Source: CAZKUN01 sp964555935 (GTDB lineage: Bacteria; Armatimonadota; Zipacnadia; Zipacnadales; VGFC01). From it: a stretch of DNA of 38,893 nucleotides. The notes beneath the pieces were generated by a model that saw only the letters and a list, made by a program, of their open reading frames with translations, was not told the origin of the DNA and did no database searches. A program made the translations under genes and the position numbers. Each line of letters begins with the position of its first letter. The first letter of the stretch is position 1. Shown piece by piece: positions 25,037 to 32,639 of this stretch. Where the stretch lies: the NCBI GenBank assembly GCA_964555935.1, contig CAZKUN010000066.1, positions 1 to 38,893 of the forward strand. The letters are read 5' to 3'.

Positions 25037-28000
25037 CTATCGGACCTCAACCTCGCTGAGCCCCATCAGAGCCGGGCCGCCGGGTCCACCGCCCAGGGGC
25101 GCCATGACCACGCGGAGGCGGCGGGTGTTCACCGGCGCAAACACAACGCGGTCGACCGGCCCCGGAGCGGGACGCCAGTCGGGCGTGGCAGACATGGGTC
25201 GCCAAGTGCCGTCGTCGGCCAGTGCGTCGACACGCGTCTTGCGCGGTAGCCCCGTGAAGGTCATCCAGTAGAGGGTCACCTCGCGCACGCGATGCTCTCG
25301 ATGCAGATCCATCTCAACCCAGTGCTCTACCGCGTCGGCACTGGACACCCATGCGGAACTGGGCTCGAACTTCGATGCAACGGCTCGGATGCCGTCGTTC
25401 AGGACCGTCGCACCATAGGGCTCAGACACACTGTCTACGGTGATCGTGGGGATCAAGAGCGGTACGCCGACGCGGATTCGTCCATGGGAATCGACGAAGT
25501 CCACCAGGCACCGCGTCACGTCGCCCTCATCGGCGAGGGGGATCCGCACCTTGCCGGCCGGGACATCCCGCTGCGTCTCGTGCCACGGTAGGGCACCATC
25601 GATCAGCCACCTGACGCCCAGCCGTCCCGCATTCGGAGCGGTTACGTTCAGGACGGCCGCTCCGTTGTCTTCGGAGAGGGAGACGGGCAGTGGCTCAGGC
25701 GGAGGCATCCGCACGGCCAGTCGGCCGACGGCCTCTTCGCGCAAGTTGTCAAGCAGCGCGGGGTCAGCGTCTGCCTCGATCTGCGTGTGGTAGCCCTTCT
25801 GTCGGGGCGCCATGGCCAGTGCTCGGTTGCAGGCAGTGTCGATGAAGGCGTCGTCCGCGTCGGGGTCCGGGGTGTCCTGCTCGAGGGCACGGATCGTGGC
25901 GTAGTCCTCATGGCCTGCGCGGGCCGCGAGATAGCGCCGCGTGGCCACCCATCCTCGGCCGTCCCGAGTCGGGTACACCAAGTTCTGAGCCTCGACCCCG
26001 TCCCAGGCACGATACGCGCGGCCGTGGCTCGTGTTGAACCAATGGAACTGCCCCCACCCCGACAGATCGTAGGCGCGACAGGTCCAGGGCATCAGACGGT
26101 AGTAGGCGAGGGGATCGAACGTCTCTCCATACGCCTGGCAGTCGTAGAGCCATACCTGCTCCGTCAAGGACCGCAGGAACTTCATGTTCTCATCAGTACA
26201 GGCGGCGACGATCGGGGCCACGATGTCGTGCGCTCGCGCCGTGGCCGCCCAATCATCATCATGCTCGATGCCGGTGACGTAGAACTGCGTGCGCGCCTCC
26301 GGCGACGCTTTCTTGACCCATCGCGCCATCCGCCTCGCCATCGCGCGGTCCCCCGGGCCGGGCTCGTCCCACGTCTCAACGATCAGATTCCCCGAAGGCA
26401 CGCCCGCATCGCGAAGACACTCAGCGATCTGCTCTAGCCAGGAGCGGATCGCGGTTTCCACCCTCGGATCGTCTTCGGCCCAGCCCGTCCGCCCGGTGAC
26501 CATCCCCAGCATCTTCTGAACGTTGAGCAGCAGAAACCGGGCATTGGGGACGTCCCCACAGATCCGTCGGACCATGCGCTGGATGCGGTCAGGCTCGAAA
26601 CGGACGACGCGCCCATCGTCGTCGAACTCGATGCCGGCCCACGACGCGCTGAGACTGAATGTGTTGACGCCTAGCGCCACGAGCGCGGGCCACGCATACT
26701 CGACATGCCCGTAACAGTCGGTGATGTCGAGATCATCGAAACGCGGTAGTTGCCTTGGAAGTACCGTCACGGAGACGCCGATCTCGCGCCGGGTTGCCTT
26801 GTCGAGGGTCGACTCCAGCGTGAGGCGCCCCTCGTACCTCCCTGGGTAGAGGGTGGATGCGTCGAGGGACACAACCACCTGAGAGATCCCTGTCTCGCGG
26901 ACCGCAGCAATGCCCGCATCGTTGAGCTGGGGGAGCGCATCTGTGAAACGCTCGTCTGGCCTAGCGGCACCCCGCATCAGTGGAACGGTGTACGCACTGA
27001 GCCAGACGTCCCCGGGCACGGCGTGCGCAAGCAGCTCGTGATAGAGATCCGATGCGGCGAGACGGAGCGGGAACCCGGCGCCGGTCAGATTGGCGACGTT
27101 GATGGCGACATCCCGATGCTCGCCGCGCAGGCAGGTCAACTCCAGATCCAGGCTGTCCGGCATCTCGGCCGGCACCGCTACCTCGCCTAGTGGGATGTGT
27201 GCCGGCCCCGTCCATACGATGGTCCGGATGCCCGCGAGTTCTCGTGCCGCCGCGTCGGCTCGTGCCGGGAGCCTCGCTCTCGCGTCGCTCGGGAGCTCGG
27301 CGTATCTGGCCAGGTCGCCCAGAATGATGTCCGCCTTGGCTTGAGTGGCGTTCAGTCGTGCCTGCAACGTCGCATGCGCGGGAGCATCCTGGAAATCGGC
27401 CAGCGCTTCCCTCGTTGCGCCAAGCCGGGCACTGAGTGATTGTAGGACTGCACGTGTCTCGATGCCCGCCCTGATGTCGACGTCGGTGAACGGTGTTGCA
27501 CTCGTGCCCTCCTCGATCTGAACGTCATCGATCCAGACCTTGCCGGCCGTGCCGGGGGCTCGGTATACGACGATGTTGTAGGCCGGCCCCCCGTCCGGTC
27601 GCGGCGTGGTGGGAAACGCCGCGAATGTCTGGCTGACCGGCGTCCACTCACACGTGGCCTCGGGTGGGGCCAAGGCGACGGACTCGGTCCAGCCATGGTT
27701 GGTGACGAGCAGCACTCCGAATTCGAGAGCCGCTGGGGAGAGCGCCTCGGACCGCATCCTCGCGGAGAGCGTGTAGGTCTTCCCGGTCTCCAGCGGCAGG
27801 TCATACTGCCAGAAGTAAGAGTGCCTGTCCGGGTCGGTTCGGCCCATCCGGAACGACGCATCTCCGGCGAAGAAGACGGATCGGTCGATGGCCCCTTGCT
27901 CGTGGACGAAGTGGGACCAGCCCTCTTCACCACGCTCGAAGCCGCCGTTCACCACGTAGTTCTTGGCGGGCAGCGACACGGGTGTCTGCGTGCTGGCGGA

Positions 28001-28045
28001 CAACGGTCCCACCACCAGCAAGGCGGCCGCCAATGCGGGTCTCAT
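25037..28045 (-). CDS. Secreted CBM plus GH123-like/DUF4091 hydrolase with C-terminal discoidin-like domain
   Basis: A 1002-residue secreted protein. The start at 28045 has AGGAG eight bases upstream and the signal peptide MRPALAAALLVVGPLSASTQ. Residues ~25-185 form a CBM jelly roll (NYVVNGGFERGEEGW, TGKTYTLSARMRSE, KVWIDDVQIEEG). A helical spacer and sandwich follow, then the barrel (~490-780) with Asp560-Glu561 in VETWDEPGPGD and the late motif ARAGHEDYATIRALEQD. Residues ~860-1002 look like an F5/8 type C (discoidin) domain: GATVLNDGIRAVASKF, HWVEMDLHREHRVREVTLYW, ending MGLSEVEVR. This is the most elaborate of the four GH123/DUF4091-like proteins here, with binding domains at both ends. 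It starts 50 bases after the heparinase-like gene on the same strand, so the two are probably one operon. Confidence 0.9.
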   Translation of the reverse strand: MRPALAAALLVVGPLSASTQTPVSLPAKNYVVNGGFERGEEGWSHFVHEQGAIDRSVFFAGDASFRMGRTDPDRHSYFWQYDLPLETGKTYTLSARMRSEALSPAALEFGVLLVTNHGWTESVALAPPEATCEWTPVSQTFAAFPTTPRPDGGPAYNIVVYRAPGTAGKVWIDDVQIEEGTSATPFTDVDIRAGIETRAVLQSLSARLGATREALADFQDAPAHATLQARLNATQAKADIILGDLARYAELPSDARARLPARADAAARELAGIRTIVWTGPAHIPLGEVAVPAEMPDSLDLELTCLRGEHRDVAINVANLTGAGFPLRLAASDLYHELLAHAVPGDVWLSAYTVPLMRGAARPDERFTDALPQLNDAGIAAVRETGISQVVVSLDASTLYPGRYEGRLTLESTLDKATRREIGVSVTVLPRQLPRFDDLDITDCYGHVEYAWPALVALGVNTFSLSASWAGIEFDDDGRVVRFEPDRIQRMVRRICGDVPNARFLLLNVQKMLGMVTGRTGWAEDDPRVETAIRSWLEQIAECLRDAGVPSGNLIVETWDEPGPGDRAMARRMARWVKKASPEARTQFYVTGIEHDDDWAATARAHDIVAPIVAACTDENMKFLRSLTEQVWLYDCQAYGETFDPLAYYRLMPWTCRAYDLSGWGQFHWFNTSHGRAYRAWDGVEAQNLVYPTRDGRGWVATRRYLAARAGHEDYATIRALEQDTPDPDADDAFIDTACNRALAMAPRQKGYHTQIEADADPALLDNLREEAVGRLAVRMPPPEPLPVSLSEDNGAAVLNVTAPNAGRLGVRWLIDGALPWHETQRDVPAGKVRIPLADEGDVTRCLVDFVDSHGRIRVGVPLLIPTITVDSVSEPYGATVLNDGIRAVASKFEPSSAWVSSADAVEHWVEMDLHREHRVREVTLYWMTFTGLPRKTRVDALADDGTWRPMSATPDWRPAPGPVDRVVFAPVNTRRLRVVMAPLGGGPGGPALMGLSEVEVR

Positions 28046-28095
28046 CAGTGCATGCTCCTGTCCATCGTGCGCCGAACGCCGGGGCTGTCGCTGCG

Positions 28096-30777
28096 TCACT
28101 CAGTCACCAGGCTCGCGCACACCGGGATCCGGAACGTGTTCGGGCCGTCCATGGTCCGCCGCGGGAAGGAGACTTCCTGAGTCGCGCCGCCCTTGATGCG
28201 CAAGCCGTGGTCGCCGGTGAGGATGACCATCGTCTGGCCGTCCGTCTCCTCGATCCGATCGATCTCATACCCGTGCCGGTACCCATTGCCGTGGGTGACG
28301 ACCATCCACACCCCGTGCAGCTCGTCGCCGCTAGGAAGCTCAGCGTCGGTCACGAACGCGTCGTGCTTGGCTCCGTCCATCCTGCGCATCGCGCTCTTGA
28401 TGGCGCCCGTGTGCGCGGGTACGTCGGATGTGATGCTCTTCCCACCCGCTGACAGCTTGCGCCCCTCGAAGAGCCACAGCCCGGTGACCTCGTCATCGAC
28501 GCGGCGGACGATCCCGAGGCGCCCTTTGAGGATCACGCCACCGGCAGCCCGCTCCGGGAACGTCTCTTCGTCTACGGTGATGATGATGGTGTCGGTGATC
28601 TCGCCGCTCCGGACCTCCAGGGCCACGCAGTCATCGTCTGGCGGCGACACGTGGAGCTGACGCACGCTGTTGATGAATGGTCCGCCGTCGAAGGGCTCCT
28701 CGACTGCGGTGAAGACGGTGGATAGCGGCGCTTTCCCAACGCGCCGGGCCGCGAGCTGCGGCATCCAGAAGTCCAGGACCTTGCGGTTGTCTCCCTTCGT
28801 GCCGACGCCGGCCCGGCGGATCGAAGGTGTCTCACCCAGGTAGAGTTCCGTCGGGGCGTGACCGATGAGGTGCACTCGCATTCCTCGGGACGGCGTATCC
28901 TCGTAGGAGAACGTGACGCTGAAGCTGTCGTCAGCCGTGGCCCGGCGGACGTTCCTCCAGACGCTGTACGCCTTCGGTGGGTCAGCTCCGCCGAAGTCGG
29001 CACCGGCCTCGCTTATCTCCAGGGTGCAGCGCGCGGTCATGTCCTCGTCGGCGCTCCCGTGCAACAGCCAGTCGTGCATCGAGCCGCCGCGGGTCCGCGA
29101 GATGTCCACCACATAAGCATCTTGCTCGGAAATCGGGATAAGCACCAGCATCCGGCGATAGACATCCAGGTCGTCCACATTGGCGTAGGCGCGCGTGCCG
29201 TCAGCCTCGACAAGGCTGATGCCACCCTCCGACGGGAAGAAGCTCAGCAGGTCCCCGTCAGACGGCCGTCCACCTTGCTCCTGGCGATCCACAGCGACGA
29301 GGTTGTGGCTGATGGTCGACACGGTCCACCAGCGCATGTCAGTCCAGGTGTAGCCGATGTCTGACAGCATCTCGCGCTGCTTGCCCCACAGCGTCAGACC
29401 AAGCGTGTCGCTGTGGCTGTGACCATACGCACCGGAAAAGTGCAGTTGCGCTTGCATCTGATCGGCGCCGCTTCCCCGCCCAAGTGACGCGTGACCGTAC
29501 CCCGGCAGTATCGTCGAGACCGTGGTTTCGCGCGGCTCGAGCCGCTTCTCGTTGGCCCACGTATCATGCACGGGCGTTGAGCAACCGTTGGGAAAAGCAA
29601 CGACCTGAAAGGCGTCCTGGACCTTCGCCCAGAACGGAAGGTCAGCTTCAGGATCCAGACTGTCGAACCGCGTCCCGTCGATCTCATCCACGTAGCCTGG
29701 TGGGTCGGAATAGCCCTCCACAACGGAGAAGGCGCCTCGCAGCCCACCGAGGGTCATGTAGTGGTAGCTGGGCGCCTCGTGCCACGTGCCGTCGAAGAAG
29801 AAACCCTCATCGAGGTTCTGCATGATCCAGCCGACTGCACGATGCACCATGGCCGGGTCCCCTATCACGCGGCCCAGCATCGCTGCTCCCGCGACCTGGT
29901 ACCCTACGACGTTGCTCACGTGGTACGCGCTCGACTCGGCAGCTTTGTAGGTCTCGCGTAAGAGGTCAGTCTCCAGCCGGGCCCGCACGTCGTACGCGAA
30001 TTCCCGCGACAACTCGCCGAACTGGGGACTGTCGTACACCAAGTCGTAGGCACGGAGGAGGTTCTTGGGGATCTCATTGTGGAAGCTGCTCCACCGGCCT
30101 GCATCCCACGAGTAGGGCGGCTCCTGTGACTCGCAGAAGCGCACGTTTCTCGGGTGCTCGCTGTGGAGCGCCGGGTAGTGTGGATATAGGCGCGCTGCCT
30201 TGTCGAGGACCAATACCGCGCGTCGCGCATACACCTGGTTACCGGTGGCCTCGTAGGCCTTCCCCAGGGCAATGCACTGCCCGGCGAGCCAACCGCGTCT
30301 GTACATCGACAGGTGGCCACTGAGGAAATGGCGGGCGTTGGTCTCTTCGTTCAGGTAGTACGGGAACTCAACCCGCTCGCCCAGGGCGTTCTCGCCAGCC
30401 AGCACGTGCGCTTCGGGGTATCGCTCGTCGGGCAGACGCAAGACCAGCTCGCAGTATCGGCACTTGAGCTCGTCGGGCCGCTCGATGGTCCATTTGAAGA
30501 TGCCGCCCCCCTGGGAGCCGCCGTAGCAGCTCGGGCACTCGCAGTAGGGGATGCGGTTCGTCTCCGGCAGGAAGGCGAGCATCTCCTCCTCGCTCATGGT
30601 CATGACACGTTCGACGGCCGCTTCGTAGTCGGCGGCCCTGCCGGCATCGACGTTTGTGTAAATGGGATGCTCCTCGCCTCGCGCCGGCGAGGCGAGGCAT
30701 GCCAGCGCCGCCAGGAGCACGCATGACATGATGGGGGACGTGAGCGGGGGCACGGGCAACACGTCGGCAAGACGCAT
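28096..30777 (-). CDS. Secreted heparinase II/III-family polysaccharide lyase-like protein
   Basis: An 893-residue secreted protein. The start at 30777 is fixed by AGGAGA and a hydrophobic signal (IMSCVLLAALACLASPARG); the frame runs open upstream to 31410 but overlaps the divergent gene. An N-terminal Cys cluster, Cys79-x-Cys81-x2-Cys84 and Cys106-x2-Cys109, looks like a zinc-binding knuckle. An alpha/alpha-toroid follows (~150-400) with SNVVGYQVAGAAML and GTWHEAPSYHY (His333, Tyr338). The heparinase II/III beta domain starts with GYGHASLGRG and has the signature YGHSHSDTLG (His453, His455, Asp457) and MLSDIGY. These fit the His/Tyr chemistry of uronate-polysaccharide lyases acting by beta-elimination. 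The substrate (heparin-, alginate- or ulvan-like, or other) cannot be told. It is first gene of a two-gene operon. Confidence 0.92.
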   Translation of the reverse strand: MRLADVLPVPPLTSPIMSCVLLAALACLASPARGEEHPIYTNVDAGRAADYEAAVERVMTMSEEEMLAFLPETNRIPYCECPSCYGGSQGGGIFKWTIERPDELKCRYCELVLRLPDERYPEAHVLAGENALGERVEFPYYLNEETNARHFLSGHLSMYRRGWLAGQCIALGKAYEATGNQVYARRAVLVLDKAARLYPHYPALHSEHPRNVRFCESQEPPYSWDAGRWSSFHNEIPKNLLRAYDLVYDSPQFGELSREFAYDVRARLETDLLRETYKAAESSAYHVSNVVGYQVAGAAMLGRVIGDPAMVHRAVGWIMQNLDEGFFFDGTWHEAPSYHYMTLGGLRGAFSVVEGYSDPPGYVDEIDGTRFDSLDPEADLPFWAKVQDAFQVVAFPNGCSTPVHDTWANEKRLEPRETTVSTILPGYGHASLGRGSGADQMQAQLHFSGAYGHSHSDTLGLTLWGKQREMLSDIGYTWTDMRWWTVSTISHNLVAVDRQEQGGRPSDGDLLSFFPSEGGISLVEADGTRAYANVDDLDVYRRMLVLIPISEQDAYVVDISRTRGGSMHDWLLHGSADEDMTARCTLEISEAGADFGGADPPKAYSVWRNVRRATADDSFSVTFSYEDTPSRGMRVHLIGHAPTELYLGETPSIRRAGVGTKGDNRKVLDFWMPQLAARRVGKAPLSTVFTAVEEPFDGGPFINSVRQLHVSPPDDDCVALEVRSGEITDTIIITVDEETFPERAAGGVILKGRLGIVRRVDDEVTGLWLFEGRKLSAGGKSITSDVPAHTGAIKSAMRRMDGAKHDAFVTDAELPSGDELHGVWMVVTHGNGYRHGYEIDRIEETDGQTMVILTGDHGLRIKGGATQEVSFPRRTMDGPNTFRIPVCASLVTE

Positions 30778-31084
30778 CGGGAGTCTCCTGTCGCGCGGGC
30801 TGTTCGTGGCACACACTGTCGGCACGCGTTCTGTGCGTCTACCTGCACCTGCAGCGTCAGTGCCCCGTTCTCCTTCTGCGTGAGGGGCTGTTTCAGCGAT
30901 CGAGGCGGGGGACGCGCGCACTTCCCCTTCCCCTGGCATCGGCTCACAGCGTGGTGTTCCTGGGGGAAGGTCGGTGTCCTGCGCTCGACCAACGCGGTGA
31001 CAGAGACACGATCGCCCCCGCGGGGCCCGTCGTCGATCGTCGGAGAGATGCGGCGCCCTGTCCCTGGGGGAGTAGGAGGAGCCC
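30778..31084. promoter_or_regulatory. Divergent intergenic region with inverted repeats
   Basis: These 307 bases hold the control regions of the minus-strand heparinase-like gene and the plus-strand CehA-like gene. ACGATCG at 31008-31014 and CGATCGT at 31034-31040 are a perfect seven-base inverted repeat. It encloses a ten-base palindrome CCCCGCGGGG at 31016-31025, about 45 bases upstream of the ATG at 31085. It could be an operator or a leader hairpin. No clear -35/-10 pair is seen. Confidence 0.3.
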
Positions 31085-32580
31085 ATGGATCCCCATCTGC
31101 TGGCGGGAGCGCGCGAGTCATCCCTGTGGACCACCTGGCGACTCCAGTTGACCATCCCGTCCGTCCTCGCCACCGGCGAGGAGTTCTGCCTGCGGATCAC
31201 CGCGTTTGGGCCCGATGGCCTGCCCTCAACCGAGTTTGGTCGTGAGATCCACTTCGAGGACTCTCCCGGCGTCGAGGGGTTACCCAAGTCCGTCCGGCTC
31301 ACCCCGGCGGATGGCGGCACGATCGAGGTACCTGGACTCCGGGCCACAGGCCCGGACTGCGCGTTCGTGGTCGCCCGGCCCGACGGGTGCCCCGGCACGC
31401 CCTCCTCCAACCCGGCGTGGGTGTTCGATGACCCTCCCTACCGCGTCTACTGGGGAGACCTGCACGTCCACACAACCTACAGCGACTGCAGCGCCTGGGC
31501 GTCCAAGGACCCCGAATTCGCCTACGCATATGCTCGCGACGCCGCCACATCGACTTCGCCGCCGCGGCCGACCACCTGCACGGCGTCGCCGCCGAGGAGG
31601 GGCGATGGCCTCGACTCGCGGAGCTTGTCCGGCTTTGCGACTCGCCGGGCAGGTCCGTCCCATTCCTCGCCTTCGAATCGTCTCACGCCACGGGTTACGG
31701 CGGAGACAACAACGCCTACTTCCTCGGATCGAACGCGCCCTTCTTCTGGCTCGACCGTGACGACATGCGCGGCACGGCCCCGCAGATCCACCTGTCCGAG
31801 CTGTGGGACTTCCTTGACGGCACCGGCGAGGACTACCTCACGGTGCCCCATCACACGGGCCGCTCGGGCAAGTGTAGGTCGTTTGGCGATTCGCTCTATG
31901 AACCCGGAAGGGAGCCGGTGTTCGAGATCTACTCGCTCTGGGGATCATCGGAGATCCGGTGGAGCCGGTTCCCGATCCATGGAGGCAACGTCGATGGCAC
32001 GTGCTACTTCCAGGATGCGCTCCGGGCCGGCTGTCGGTATGGCGTGATCGCGTCAAGCGACGACCACACGACTCTCCCCGGTGGAGAGAGCAGGGAGAGC
32101 CGACCCGCGGGGCCGCTTTGGCTCAGCAGCTACATCCATCACGGTCTGGCCGCCGTCCGAGCGCCGGAGCTGTCTCGGAGTGCACTATGGACGGCACCGC
32201 GCGAGCGCAGGTGTTACGCCACCACGTTTGGGAGGACGCTGGTGGATGTGCAGATTGGCGACCGGTCAATGGGTCAGGAGACGCGGGTGGGCGCGGGTGA
32301 CCCTCTTCGCAGATCCCGAGAGGTGCACGTCAGAGCCCTCAGCGCTGCAGCGAGGTGGCTCGACATCGTGTTGCTGCGCAACTGCGAGGAGATCGCCAGA
32401 GCTCGGTGGACGCCTGACCGGTCCGAGGTTGTGTTCCGCGACGACCACCCCCTGGAAGCGCTCGCCGTCCGTGATGCCCCGTTTCACCCGGAACCAATCG
32501 TTGTGTACTACGTGCGGGTGGACAGCCAACTCGACCAGACCCAGTGGTCGAGCCCGATCTGGCTTGACCTTCCCACCTGA
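31085..32580 (+). pseudogene. CehA/McbA-type PHP metallohydrolase, frameshifted
   Basis: The ATG at 31085 has a near-perfect AGGAGG (31074-31079) five bases before it. The first frame encodes a beta-sandwich and then YWGDLHVHTTYSDCSAW (HxH at residues 127 and 129), the metal-binding start of a PHP/CehA-type domain, as far as YARDAA. Near 31544-31548 the frame breaks: the continuation HIDFAAAADHLHGVAAEEG is in another frame that stays open to 32580. That frame adds VPFLAFESSHATGYGGDNN, YLTVPHHTGRSG and GVIASSDDHTT, the remaining expected His/Asp ligands. Restoring one C (GCCGCCCACATC) would give one uninterrupted protein of about 498 residues. There is no signal peptide. Relatives are phosphoesterases or carbaryl hydrolase-like. 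A base error is as likely as true decay; without the indel this would be an ordinary CDS. Confidence 0.8.
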
Positions 32581-32639
32581 GCCTGCCGAGGCAGCGCGTG
32601 AGGAGCCACAGCGATCCGGCATGTGGTCCCCGACCGGTC

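Noticed and set aside
30778..31410. N-terminal extension of the heparinase-like protein by 211 codons
   Set aside because: It overlaps the divergent CehA-like gene. A ribosome site and signal peptide are at 30777.
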